A stretch of DNA of 64,000 nt from positions 1,178,001 through 1,242,000 of the forward strand of contig CP065009.1 of the NCBI GenBank assembly GCA_016699755.1. Reading direction: 5' to 3'. A model generated the notes under the pieces. The model had not been told where the DNA came from, made no database searches, and saw only the letters and a list, made by a program, of their open reading frames with translations. The translations under genes and the position numbers were made by a program. The first letter of the stretch is position 1, and each line of letters begins with the position of its first letter. Source of the stretch: Candidatus Peregrinibacteria bacterium. Lineage in GTDB: Bacteria; Patescibacteriota; Gracilibacteria; CAIRYL01; GCA-016699755. Shown piece after piece: positions 27,454 through 36,008 of the stretch.

Positions 27454-28890
27454 TTACAGAGAAAAGAGATCAAACCCATCATTTCGATCACGAATTTCAA
27501 AGCCACTTTCAAGAACTTTTTGGCGCAACATATCGGCATCATCCCATCGTTTTTCCTTTCGAGCACGCTGGCGCTCTTCGGCGAGTTGAAATATTACATC
27601 GGAAGCCACTTTTTCTTTGGGAAAGAAGGAAACACCAAAAACATTTCCAAAAAAGCCAACAGTCTCCCGAAGTTTTTCAAGCGCATCAGGGGTGAAACAT
27701 TTTTTCTCCGAAATTGTTTTGAGAAAAATATGGAGAGTGGCAATGGCAACGGGAGTATTGAGGTCGTCATCCATGGCAGAAAAAAAGTTATGTTTTGCCT
27801 TTTCTAGAGAAGGTTCAATGTCCACAAACGGACATGCTTCGCCACCTTCGCCAATTGTGATTTCTCGCAAGATATTACGGATTCCAGAAAGTCCATTCGC
27901 GGAAGCAATAAGAGCTTCTTCTGTCAGATTTAGCTTTGTCCGATAGTGACTTGTGACCAGAAAGAACCGAATTACTTCTGCTGTGTGTCCACGACTTACG
28001 AGGTCGCGAAGAGTGAAAAAATTTCCAAGAGATTTGCTCATTTTTTTTCCCTCCACCAACAAGTGTTCGTTGTGTAAAAAATATCGAGTAGGCTCTACGT
28101 TATATCCGCATGAAGATTGTGCAACCTCATCCTCATGATGAGGAAAAACAAGGTCAACTCCACCGGTGTGAATGTCGAACGGAAGACCAAGAATCTCCTT
28201 TTCCATAGCACTACACTCAAGGTGCCATCCGGGGCGCCCTGGAAGATTTGTTCCAAAAAAATCAAAGTCCCACGCTGGCTCCCCCTCTTTTTTTGCCTTC
28301 CAGAGAGCAAAATCAGAGAGGTCATCTTTTTCTGTTTCGTCTGCAAGAGTTCTTGTTCCAGACCGAAGCGAGGAAAAATCAATGTGACAAAGCTTTCCGT
28401 AAGAATCGGCTTCTGCCCACTTTTTAACATCAAAAAAAACAGATCCCCCTATTTCCTTTGCAAATCCGCGCTTAAAAATTTTCCGAACTAAATCTTGCAT
28501 TTCAGGAATGTAGTCTGTTGCTCGTGGAATAGCGAAAAAATCAGAGCGAAAAATGCCAAGGTGCCCCATATCTTCAAAGAATGCTTCTTCATAAAGCCTT
28601 GTAAAAGCAGTAAGTGCTTCACGAGGTGGCATTTCAGGGTGCGTGGCACGGGAATCGCGAATGGTTTTGTCATCGACATCGGTAATATTGAGTACCCAAT
28701 TCACTGCATACTGCTTTCCAAAAAGAAGCCATCGGCGCAAGGTATCTGCCGCAAGGTATGCCCGAAAATTTCCAATATGCGCATAGTTATACACCGTAGG
28801 ACCACAAGTATAGAGAGAGACTCTCCCCGAATGAAGAGGAATGAATTCTTCTTTTTTTCTCCCGAGTGTATTTAAAAGAGTTAGCGACAT
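27454..28890 (-). CDS. cysS: Cysteinyl-tRNA synthetase
   Basis: Charges tRNA-Cys. The 478-residue class I enzyme has YTCGPTVYNYAHIGNFRAYL with a zinc-binding Cys and HIGN motif, NITDVDDKTI, the zinc site segment GRPGWHLECSAM, HTGGVDLVFPHHEDE and the KMSKS loop as KKMSKSLGNF. The C-terminal DALR-type region is intact. It is first in a two-gene operon with the PEGA protein and divergent from a glycosyltransferase gene. No T-box leader was seen upstream. Confidence 0.97.
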   Translation of the reverse strand: MSLTLLNTLGRKKEEFIPLHSGRVSLYTCGPTVYNYAHIGNFRAYLAADTLRRWLLFGKQYAVNWVLNITDVDDKTIRDSRATHPEMPPREALTAFTRLYEEAFFEDMGHLGIFRSDFFAIPRATDYIPEMQDLVRKIFKRGFAKEIGGSVFFDVKKWAEADSYGKLCHIDFSSLRSGTRTLADETEKDDLSDFALWKAKKEGEPAWDFDFFGTNLPGRPGWHLECSAMEKEILGLPFDIHTGGVDLVFPHHEDEVAQSSCGYNVEPTRYFLHNEHLLVEGKKMSKSLGNFFTLRDLVSRGHTAEVIRFFLVTSHYRTKLNLTEEALIASANGLSGIRNILREITIGEGGEACPFVDIEPSLEKAKHNFFSAMDDDLNTPVAIATLHIFLKTISEKKCFTPDALEKLRETVGFFGNVFGVSFFPKEKVASDVIFQLAEERQRARKEKRWDDADMLRQKVLESGFEIRDRNDGFDLFSL

Positions 28891-28986
28891 TTAAGGCAGA
28901 AACACAGAAAGCATTTCTAAGGTACTTTGCCAAAAAGCCACAACCTGTGCAACGCTTAGAATAGAGTTCTTTTTGATACTTCCAAA

Positions 28987-30333
28987 ATGACACAGACACC
29001 CTCTTCGCTCCTTCTTGTTGGAAGCGGACCTCTTCCGTCCGAAAAACGGAACGGAGGAAATGCTGGAGGTCTTAGGACAGAGCAATTTCTTCGGTCGATT
29101 CCAGAGGGGTTTGATGTGTCAATTTTTGTCGTTGAAAATGAAGAATACAAAGGAATAAAAACAAAAAAAGAAGTTCGACAACTTCGCCATGTTTCGGTGT
29201 CTCGACATGACCCAAATATATTTCGACACCTTCGCCAATTTTATTGGCGAAATTCGCCAACATGTGTCGTGGGCGTGAATTTTTTTCCTTGTTATCTTGC
29301 AAGCTGTCAAATACCAAAGCATGTTCCATTTTGGGCGGATATGAATGGATGGGCAATGGCGGAAAAGCAAGCTCAAGCCTTCGCTCTTCAGACGAACGAC
29401 TACATTCCTCTCGCCAAAAAAATGGAAAAGGAAATTCTTGTTCGAGCAGACAAAGTGTCGGTTGTATCGAAAGCACAGAAATATGCTGTATATGGAGAAA
29501 TGGCAATGATTGGGCTTCTAACAAAAGACAGTTTTCGCCACCCATTTGTCGAAGTTATCGAAAACTCATGTCGACCGCTTTCTTCCGAAGAAGCATTGGC
29601 AGAAAAATATTTCCGAGGAAGAGTATGTCCAGAAGATGCCATTATTGCTGTTTGGATTGGTGGCATGAACGCTTGGGCAGATGAGAAAACACTATTTGAA
29701 GCATGTGAACTCGTTATGGCGAAAGTGTCGAACTTCTATTTTTTCATGACTGGGACAGATCTTCTTGGTATTGATGAGGAAAGTTATCCTCGTTTCCAAA
29801 AACGTGTTAAAAAATCGCGTTTTCACGACCGTTTTCATCTTTTAGGATGGATACCATATGAACATGTTCCCTCACTCCTTAGAGAGGCAGATATGGGAAT
29901 AAATGTGGATCGAATGTGTGCCGAAACAGAAGTAGGCGCTCGAAATCGTATAAACGAGATGCTACGCTATGAGCTTCCTATTGTAACAACGATGGGAAGT
30001 GAGATTGCAGAAATTGTTGGACAATCTGGCGCAGGACTAACTTGCGAAAGTGGGGAGAGCAGAGAAATTGCAAATGCTATTGAAAAGCTTTGTCAGGATA
30101 AAAATCTTCAAAAACGGTGTATAGTTGCCGGTCAAACATTGATAAAAACACGATTTTCTGATACACTCCTTCAAAGAGATTTTTGTGCATGGCTCAAAAA
30201 TCCCACTCACTCTCCCAAGGCAATGCTCAAAAAGAAAGGTGTCTTCTCTGTAGGGTTGTCCTACCTTCGCCATCGCGGAATTCGTGCTTTTTGGGGTCGC
30301 GTCCTTCGGGAAGTCTATTCTCGCTTCTCTTAA
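28987..30333 (+). CDS. Glycosyltransferase, GT4-like
   Basis: 448 residues, GT-B fold predicted. The N-terminal half has a glycine-rich acceptor-side segment (KRNGGNAGGLRTEQFL). The C-terminal half shows the donor-binding pattern, including FHLLGWIPYEHVPSLLREADMG and EVGARNRINEMLRYELPIVTT with the EX7E-type acidic residues. No signal peptide. Donor and acceptor are unknown; cell-surface glycans or S-layer glycosylation are plausible but unproven. The following lipoprotein gene starts 15 bp after its stop, suggesting an operon. Confidence 0.78.
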   Translation: MTQTPSSLLLVGSGPLPSEKRNGGNAGGLRTEQFLRSIPEGFDVSIFVVENEEYKGIKTKKEVRQLRHVSVSRHDPNIFRHLRQFYWRNSPTCVVGVNFFPCYLASCQIPKHVPFWADMNGWAMAEKQAQAFALQTNDYIPLAKKMEKEILVRADKVSVVSKAQKYAVYGEMAMIGLLTKDSFRHPFVEVIENSCRPLSSEEALAEKYFRGRVCPEDAIIAVWIGGMNAWADEKTLFEACELVMAKVSNFYFFMTGTDLLGIDEESYPRFQKRVKKSRFHDRFHLLGWIPYEHVPSLLREADMGINVDRMCAETEVGARNRINEMLRYELPIVTTMGSEIAEIVGQSGAGLTCESGESREIANAIEKLCQDKNLQKRCIVAGQTLIKTRFSDTLLQRDFCAWLKNPTHSPKAMLKKKGVFSVGLSYLRHRGIRAFWGRVLREVYSRFS

Positions 30334-30348
30334 AACACCCTTCTCGTT

Positions 30349-31887
30349 ATGAGAAAACTCATCCTTATTATTTTGGCACCACTCCTTGTTCTCTTTATTT
30401 TATTTCTCCTCTCTCTTGCTGCATGTGGATGTAAATGCACGGAGGGGTCGAGTTGCTATCCCGAGTGTATTTGCAAAGAAAATCCAGATGATCCGAAATG
30501 CAAGGGGGGGGCATCTGTGGAGCAGAAAGAAATTGTTTTTTGGAATTTATTTGATGATCAAAGCGCTTTTCGTGGACAAATTGAGGAGTTTGAAAGTCTT
30601 CCCGAGATAAAAGCCGCGGGGATTCACATTCGCTACAAAAAGTTTTCGAGCGAAAAAGAATATGAAAAGCTTCTCCTGAATGAAATGGCAGAAGGAGGGG
30701 GTCCGGATATTTTTACCCTTCACTACAGCCAAATTCTCCAAAACACTCAGAAGTTTACCCCCGCCCCCACAAGCCTCATAAACGGAGAGATTTTTCGGGA
30801 AAAGTTTTCTGATGTCACGAGCAAAATCCTCATTCACAAAAATGACTCAGAGGAAGAAGAGGTTCTTGGTATTCCGCTTTTTGTTGATACACTTGGGCTA
30901 TATTATAACAACAAATACTTTAAGGAGGTTTTTCCAACAAACCCCAAGCCACAAGAAACATGGGGGGGTATAAAAGAACAAGCGGCACAAATGACAAAAA
31001 CAAACGGAAACCGCCTCGAACGCTTTGATCTCTCTGGAATTGCAATGGGGAGATCGGACAATATTTTTCGAGCGGTTGATATTCTTAATCTTCTCTTCGT
31101 TCAGTACGGAACCCCAATGGTTGATGAAGAAAAAGAAAAAACAGGAATCAGCGCATCAAAAGGCGAAAAGACAAATACTGAGAAGGCCTACGATGAACCA
31201 GGAGAACAGGCAATGCTCCTCTTCACAGGATTCGCTAACACCCAAAACAAACACTATTCTTGGAACAATCTCATCACTGCTCGACAAGCAGATGCCAAAG
31301 AGTTTGGCGTTTTTGCCCATGGACTCGTGGGAATGATTTTTGGATATGCCACGGATTATGAGCGCATTGTCGCTCTTGCCGAGGAGTACAAAAAGAATAA
31401 GGACAGCGATGCCGTGGATAAAAAAGATATTTTTACCATAGAGGCACCTCAACTTATTCCAAAAGGGGAAACAAAGACCGGAGCAGGAGATGCCCTTGCG
31501 AATTTTTATCCACTTCTCGTTTCTCGAAACAGTGCATATCCCGAATATGCTTGGGAATTTCTTCTTTTTCTTTCAGAGGAAAACCGTGCTCGCGAATACG
31601 CAAAAAATACCCAAAAACCATCAGCTATTCTTTCTGTAAATAAAGAGCAGTGGAGTGATCCGCTCATCGGTCCATTTGCTCGTCAAGTTCCCTATTCAAA
31701 AACCATTCCCATGGTTGATAAATCTTCCTACCATGAAATGATAGAGGAGGGGATAAAGACTACCAATAAAAACAGTAAATCCATAAAAGATGTCCTCAAT
31801 ACCATGGAAAAACAATTCCAATGTCTTCTCGACAAATCCCTAAAAAAAGACAGTGCTCTCGATACCGAGTGCCTCCTAGAGAAGTAG
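30349..31887 (+). CDS. Extracellular solute-binding lipoprotein, ABC sugar-type
   Basis: 512 residues. A signal peptide ends in the lipobox L-A-A-C with lipidated Cys26. The next ~28 residues are unusually Cys-rich (eight Cys, starting CGCKC). The rest resembles family 1 solute-binding proteins: EIVFWNLFDDQS, GGGPDIFTLHYSQI, GIPLFVDTLGLYYNNKYF and YAWEFLLFLS. No permease or ATPase gene is near, so either the partners are encoded elsewhere or the protein has taken on a different surface role. It follows the glycosyltransferase and is convergent with thrS. Confidence 0.85.
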   Translation: MRKLILIILAPLLVLFILFLLSLAACGCKCTEGSSCYPECICKENPDDPKCKGGASVEQKEIVFWNLFDDQSAFRGQIEEFESLPEIKAAGIHIRYKKFSSEKEYEKLLLNEMAEGGGPDIFTLHYSQILQNTQKFTPAPTSLINGEIFREKFSDVTSKILIHKNDSEEEEVLGIPLFVDTLGLYYNNKYFKEVFPTNPKPQETWGGIKEQAAQMTKTNGNRLERFDLSGIAMGRSDNIFRAVDILNLLFVQYGTPMVDEEKEKTGISASKGEKTNTEKAYDEPGEQAMLLFTGFANTQNKHYSWNNLITARQADAKEFGVFAHGLVGMIFGYATDYERIVALAEEYKKNKDSDAVDKKDIFTIEAPQLIPKGETKTGAGDALANFYPLLVSRNSAYPEYAWEFLLFLSEENRAREYAKNTQKPSAILSVNKEQWSDPLIGPFARQVPYSKTIPMVDKSSYHEMIEEGIKTTNKNSKSIKDVLNTMEKQFQCLLDKSLKKDSALDTECLLEK

Positions 31888-31896
31888 CACTGCCTT

Positions 31897-33639
31897 TTAT
31901 GAGTTAAGCACTGTTTCCACAGAAGCATGAAGAGCAACCGTCTCTTGCTCTCTTTTTCCGTGTTGACGAATGGTGACGGTCTCTTGCTCTTTCTCTGTAT
32001 CACCCACAACAAAAAGGAAGGGGATTTTTGAGGTTTCTCCTTCACGAATACGTTTCCCCAGAGTCTCTGTAGCAGAAGATTTTTCCACGCGAATTCTTTT
32101 TTCTCGAAGAACAGTAACAACCTGATCGGCGTATGTATCATGTGCTTCTGACACCGGAAGTACTCGTACCTGAATTGGTGCGAGCCACGCCGGAAATGAT
32201 CCTGCATAGTGCTCGATAAGAACACTCATAAAACGCTCAAGAGAGCCGGCAATAGCGCGATGAATCATAACGGGGCGCTCTTTTTCTCCCTTTTCATTGG
32301 TGTACTCAAGTGAAAAACGTTCTGGTTGAACAAAATCCACCTGAACTGTTGCAAGTTGCCACTCGCGACCGATAGCATCTCGAAACTGAAAATCGAGTTT
32401 TGGACCATAAAATGCCGCCTCCCCCTCTATTCGCTTATAATCGAGTTTTTCTTCCTGAGCAATTTCCTCAAGCACCTTTTCTGCCTCATCCCAAGAGCTT
32501 GCTTCCCCGAGATATTTTTCTGGTGTTTTTGGGTCTCGAACCGAAAGGCTCACCCAATATCCTCCTTGCTCAAACATACCAAGCTTCCCGTAGAATTCAC
32601 GAATCACCGAAACAATGTTTTTTGATTCTTCTTTTATTTGGGCGATACGACAAAAAATATGCCCGTCATCTTGTGTAAGACTCCTGACACGGGAAAGCCC
32701 CAAGAGCTCCCCAGGAAGCTCATCACGATAACATGCGGTAACTTCGGAATATCGAATAGGAAGATCGCGATAGCTTCGCATTCTGCTCGAAAAAATCTGA
32801 GCATGATGCGGACAGTTCATAGGTTTCATCACAAATTGCGTATCACCTTTTCCACTTACATGAAATAAATCGTCTTTAAATTTTTGCCAATGTCCACTCT
32901 TTTCATAAAGATCCTTTTTCGCAATATGGGGAATATTTACTTTTTCGAAACCATATTTTTCCTGAATTTCTTGAATAGTATCGGCAATTTTATTACGAAT
33001 GAATGTTCCTTTCGGTGTAAAGAGTGGTAAGCCCGATCCGACAAGTTCGGAAAAGGTAAACAGATCTAGCTCTTGTCCGATCTTTCGATGATCTCGCTTT
33101 TTTGATTCTTCTAAGAGCATGAGATGATTTTTAAGATCCCCTGGAGAAGCAAAGCAAAGCCCGTAAATACGGGTCATCTGTTCACGACCGGAATCCCCCT
33201 GCCAATAGGCACCAGAAAAATGGGTGAGCTTAACCGCTCCAATTTGTCCAGTGTGCTCTACGTGTGGACCCTCACAAAGATCAACAAACACCTCTCCGTT
33301 TTTGTAAAATGAAACAGATGTCACCCCTACTTTTTCGAACTTTTCTACGAGTTCTGCCTTAAAGGGTTGGTTTATTTTTCGGAGAAAGGCCTTTGCCTGA
33401 TCAATTGGCTCATCAAAACGTTCAAATGGGATTTTTTTTCCAGAAATTTCTCGAATTTTTTTCTCGAGGATTGGAAGGTCTTCGGGAATAAGCGGGCGAG
33501 GAAGAAGAAAATCATAGTAAAACCCGTGATTAATGACCGGTCCGGTTCCCATTTTTGCCTCAGGGAAGAGAGAGAGTACTGCTGCCGCAAGAACATGCGC
33601 CGCAGAATGCCGTCGCTCATCAATGGTAATTTCTGACAT
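31897..33639 (-). CDS. thrS: Threonyl-tRNA synthetase lacking the TGS domain
   Basis: Charges tRNA-Thr. It has 580 residues, versus about 640 for the usual form: it starts directly at the editing (SAD) domain (RRHSAAHVLAAAVLSLFPEA) with the zinc-type HxxxH, and lacks the ~60-residue TGS domain. The class II core is intact: MKPMNCPHHAQIF, RVRSLTQDDGHIFC, RIEGEAAFYGPKLDFQ and HRAIAGSLERFMSVLIEHY. The C-terminal anticodon domain follows. The missing TGS domain is a real shortening, since stops and hairpins lie directly upstream. Confidence 0.96.
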   Translation of the reverse strand: MSEITIDERRHSAAHVLAAAVLSLFPEAKMGTGPVINHGFYYDFLLPRPLIPEDLPILEKKIREISGKKIPFERFDEPIDQAKAFLRKINQPFKAELVEKFEKVGVTSVSFYKNGEVFVDLCEGPHVEHTGQIGAVKLTHFSGAYWQGDSGREQMTRIYGLCFASPGDLKNHLMLLEESKKRDHRKIGQELDLFTFSELVGSGLPLFTPKGTFIRNKIADTIQEIQEKYGFEKVNIPHIAKKDLYEKSGHWQKFKDDLFHVSGKGDTQFVMKPMNCPHHAQIFSSRMRSYRDLPIRYSEVTACYRDELPGELLGLSRVRSLTQDDGHIFCRIAQIKEESKNIVSVIREFYGKLGMFEQGGYWVSLSVRDPKTPEKYLGEASSWDEAEKVLEEIAQEEKLDYKRIEGEAAFYGPKLDFQFRDAIGREWQLATVQVDFVQPERFSLEYTNEKGEKERPVMIHRAIAGSLERFMSVLIEHYAGSFPAWLAPIQVRVLPVSEAHDTYADQVVTVLREKRIRVEKSSATETLGKRIREGETSKIPFLFVVGDTEKEQETVTIRQHGKREQETVALHASVETVLNS

Positions 33640-33652
33640 AAAAAGGATAAAG

Positions 33653-33720
33653 AAAAAACTCCGCTTTTGTTACGGAGCACTTTTTACCAAAACAGGAAAA
33701 AAACTCCGCTCATTACAGAG
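33653..33720 (-). terminator. Two tandem terminator-like hairpins between rpmG and thrS
   Basis: Reading leftward, hairpin 1 (about 33697-33720) is CTCTG-7nt-CGGAG followed by seven Ts. Hairpin 2 (about 33653-33677) is CTCCG-9nt-CGGAG followed by six Ts and ends 13 bp before the thrS start. The two are near-copies about 45 bp apart. They could end rpmG transcription or act as an attenuator in the thrS leader. No T-box consensus is present. Confidence 0.65.
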
Positions 33721-33803
33721 ATGTGATTCGCGTTATCGCCTCTGTTGTAAAAATAAGGAAGATCATGCAGGGGTGTATATACCTTTTGTGTGAAAGGCAA
33801 AAT

Positions 33804-33995
33804 TCATGAAGAGTGTCGTTCGTCTTTTACTTTCATCTCTGAAAAACCAACATGTTTTCTTTGGAGAGGATCATACATTTTATCTGCCACCTTCTCTTTC
33901 GGTACATTCCGATGATTGTTGTGGTACTTGTGTTTCAGAATTTGTCCATTTGGACCAATAATCACAACCACTTTTTTCTTCTTTCCGCGCGGCAT
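33804..33995 (-). CDS. rpmG: Ribosomal protein bL33 (divergent)
   Basis: 63 residues, basic. The C-terminal half (HRNVPKEKVADKMYDPLQRK and following HVGFSEMK) aligns by eye with bL33 (pattern KNRxNTPxRLELxKYDPxLRKHVxFxE). The N-terminus MPRGKKKKVVVIIGPNG is lengthened and has no zinc-binding cysteines, so this would be a C-minus form. The ATG at 33995 is chosen because a good promoter predicts transcription start about 24 nt upstream; a TTG at 34010 is the alternative. Identification is reasonable but rests on the C-terminal half. Confidence 0.7.
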   Translation of the reverse strand: MPRGKKKKVVVIIGPNGQILKHKYHNNHRNVPKEKVADKMYDPLQRKHVGFSEMKVKDERHSS

Positions 33996-34025
33996 CTTTA
34001 AAAAATTCAAAAGAAAGACCGGATT

Positions 34026-34054
34026 ATTCTGTCAACTTCTCTTCCAAGAGTCAA
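34026..34054 (-). promoter_or_regulatory. Promoter for rpmG
   Basis: On the minus strand, -35 TTGACT (34049-34054), 17-bp spacer and -10 CAGAAT (34026-34031). A small palindrome, CTCTT-CC-AAGAG (34039-34050), overlaps the spacer and could bind a regulator. Confidence 0.5.
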
Positions 34055-34170
34055 ATATTTGTTTTTTAAGCTCCTGATGAAGAAATGGAAGAGTCAAAAT
34101 GAGACAGGACTCCCGAGAAATTTTGAAGTACAGCGTCATATTTCGTACCCCATCAACACAAAAAAGACGC

Positions 34171-35088
34171 TTAGTGGTGAAATTTCTCATGGATTTCGTG
34201 CAGGTTTCGGTCTGTGAGGTGTGTATAAATTTGGGTGGTAGCAATGGTACTGTGTCCGAGCATTATTTGCACCGCACGAATATCTGCGCCGTTTTGGAGA
34301 AGCGTGGTGGCGAAAGAGTGGCGAAGTGTGTGTGGTGTAACGTGTTTTACAATTCCTGCCGAAAATGCCGCATTTCGAACAACGGTCTCCACTACACCAC
34401 GGGTAAGCCTTCGTCGTTGCCCGTCGACAATGTCGTCTTTTGACTTCCTTGCATACGAAAGAAACAATGGCGAGAGGTTGTCGGTTCGCTTTTTGAGATA
34501 GTCTTGAAGCGCATCAGCTGATCTGCTTGTAAGAAAAACGAGTCGCATTTTTTGCCCCTTTCCTCTCACGGAAAATTGACGCGTTTTTAAATCCACGTGT
34601 TCACGATTCAGCGAACACAATTCGGAAACACGAAGTCCTGTGGAATAAAGGGTTTCACAGATAGCGTAATTTCTCGCCTCAAATAGCGTTTCTCGTGGCA
34701 TATCACAAAAGAAACGTTCGGTTTCTTCGGCGGTTAAAAAATCTACCGTTCTCTCGGGAAGTTTGGGGAGATCGACCTTTTCTGCGGACAAACATTCAAT
34801 ATCGTGTCGCTGAAGGTACTTTAAAAAACTTCGGAGCGCACAAAGATGGTAGTTTTGTGTGCGAAGAGAAAGCGGTGGAGACGCCCTGTTCATAAAAATT
34901 CGAAAAGACTGAACTGTATTTTGAGTGATTTCTTTTGGCTCCTTTTTGTCTCCCACAAGCGAAAGAAAACGATTCAAGTAGTGTCGGTAATTCTCGAGTG
35001 TTCGTGGGCTTCTGTTTTTTCCGATTTCGAGAAAAACAAGAAACTCTGAGACCAGTTCTCCAAGTGGTTTTTGTTTTTGTGTGTTCAT
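34171..35088 (-). CDS. xerC: Tyrosine recombinase XerC/XerD-type
   Basis: Site-specific recombinase that probably resolves chromosome dimers at a dif site. The 305-residue protein has an N-terminal SAM-like core-binding domain (about 10-95) and a catalytic domain with all expected residues: Arg153 (TGLRVSELC), Lys177 (GKGQK), His253 and Arg256 (HTLRHSF), His279 (LGHS) and Tyr288 (IYTH). Its position in a murJ-murI-xerC run (4-bp ATGA overlap with murI) and lack of flanking repeats favour a housekeeping Xer protein over a phage integrase. XerC versus XerD cannot be decided here. Confidence 0.92.
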   Translation of the reverse strand: MNTQKQKPLGELVSEFLVFLEIGKNRSPRTLENYRHYLNRFLSLVGDKKEPKEITQNTVQSFRIFMNRASPPLSLRTQNYHLCALRSFLKYLQRHDIECLSAEKVDLPKLPERTVDFLTAEETERFFCDMPRETLFEARNYAICETLYSTGLRVSELCSLNREHVDLKTRQFSVRGKGQKMRLVFLTSRSADALQDYLKKRTDNLSPLFLSYARKSKDDIVDGQRRRLTRGVVETVVRNAAFSAGIVKHVTPHTLRHSFATTLLQNGADIRAVQIMLGHSTIATTQIYTHLTDRNLHEIHEKFHH

Positions 35089-35939
35089 TTTTGTGGAAAA
35101 ACCGGAAGGAGTTCAATGTGCGAAATTTGTTTTGAAGAAATGGTTTCCCCAAGAAAACGAGACCCAAGCTCCCGAAAACGCGTTGCATCATCTGTTGTTA
35201 AAAACCGACACACACCATTTTGAGAAAGTGTTTGCTCTATCTCCCTGTGTCGAGAAAGATAATTTACAAAATTCCTTGCTTGTGCCACTCCAGAATTAAT
35301 AATAACACATTGTTTTCCCATTTTTCTTTGAAACTCCTGAAGCAGGAGTGGATAATGCGTACACCCAAGAATGAGAGTATCAATATTCGCCTCCTTAAGG
35401 GGGCGAAGATACTTTCGAAGAATCATTCGCGTTTCTGGTTTTTTTATCCATCCTTCTTCCACAAGCGGTACAAGAAGGGGGGCAGGGGCGGAAGTAATTT
35501 TTGGAATTTGCTCTGCTCGTGTATCCGCAGGATGATACAAGAGTGAAGTAAGCTTATTGAGTTCTTTTTCATAATTTTTTGATGCCACCACGCCTCTTGT
35601 GGCGAGCACCCCAATACGTCCAAAACGAGTTTGAGCAAGGGCTTCTTCTGCCGCAGGAATAAGAACGCCGAGAGTTTTTTGGTGTGGATACTTTGATTGC
35701 AAATATCGAAGCGCATCTGCACTCGCCGTATTACACGCCACAAGCACTATCTTTGCGCCTTCTGCAAAAAGGCGCTGTACCCCCTCTTCAGTAAAGCGCG
35801 TTACAGCACTTGTGCTCCGTGAGCCATACGGCGTTCGTGCAGAGTCTCCTAAAAAAAGAATATCGTATTGTGGGAGGATGCGTCGCAATTCACGCACTGT
35901 TGTAAGTCCACCAAATCCGGAATCAAAAATACCAATCAT
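35085..35939 (-). CDS. murI: Glutamate racemase
   Basis: Makes D-glutamate for peptidoglycan. The 284-residue protein has FDSGFGGLTTV, GDSARTPYG, the catalytic Cys69 in VACNTASA and Cys193 in LGCTHYPLL. It lies 69 bp downstream of murJ and overlaps xerC by 4 bp, forming a cell-wall and chromosome maintenance operon. Confidence 0.96.
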   Translation of the reverse strand: MIGIFDSGFGGLTTVRELRRILPQYDILFLGDSARTPYGSRSTSAVTRFTEEGVQRLFAEGAKIVLVACNTASADALRYLQSKYPHQKTLGVLIPAAEEALAQTRFGRIGVLATRGVVASKNYEKELNKLTSLLYHPADTRAEQIPKITSAPAPLLVPLVEEGWIKKPETRMILRKYLRPLKEANIDTLILGCTHYPLLLQEFQRKMGKQCVIINSGVAQARNFVNYLSRHREIEQTLSQNGVCRFLTTDDATRFRELGSRFLGETISSKQISHIELLPVFPQK

Positions 35940-36008
35940 GTGCTCTTAGAGACTATGCAAGAGAAGCATACTCTTTTTCAAAAGGATTGTTGAATACTGA
36001 AGTTTTTC

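Noticed and set aside
33640..33803. T-box riboswitch upstream of thrS
   Set aside because: No T-box sequence or specifier-loop layout is present; only two plain terminator-like hairpins.
34171..35088. Tyrosine recombinase as a mobile-element integrase
   Set aside because: No tRNA, attachment repeat or phage gene nearby; it overlaps murI in a housekeeping operon and has XerC/D length and motifs.
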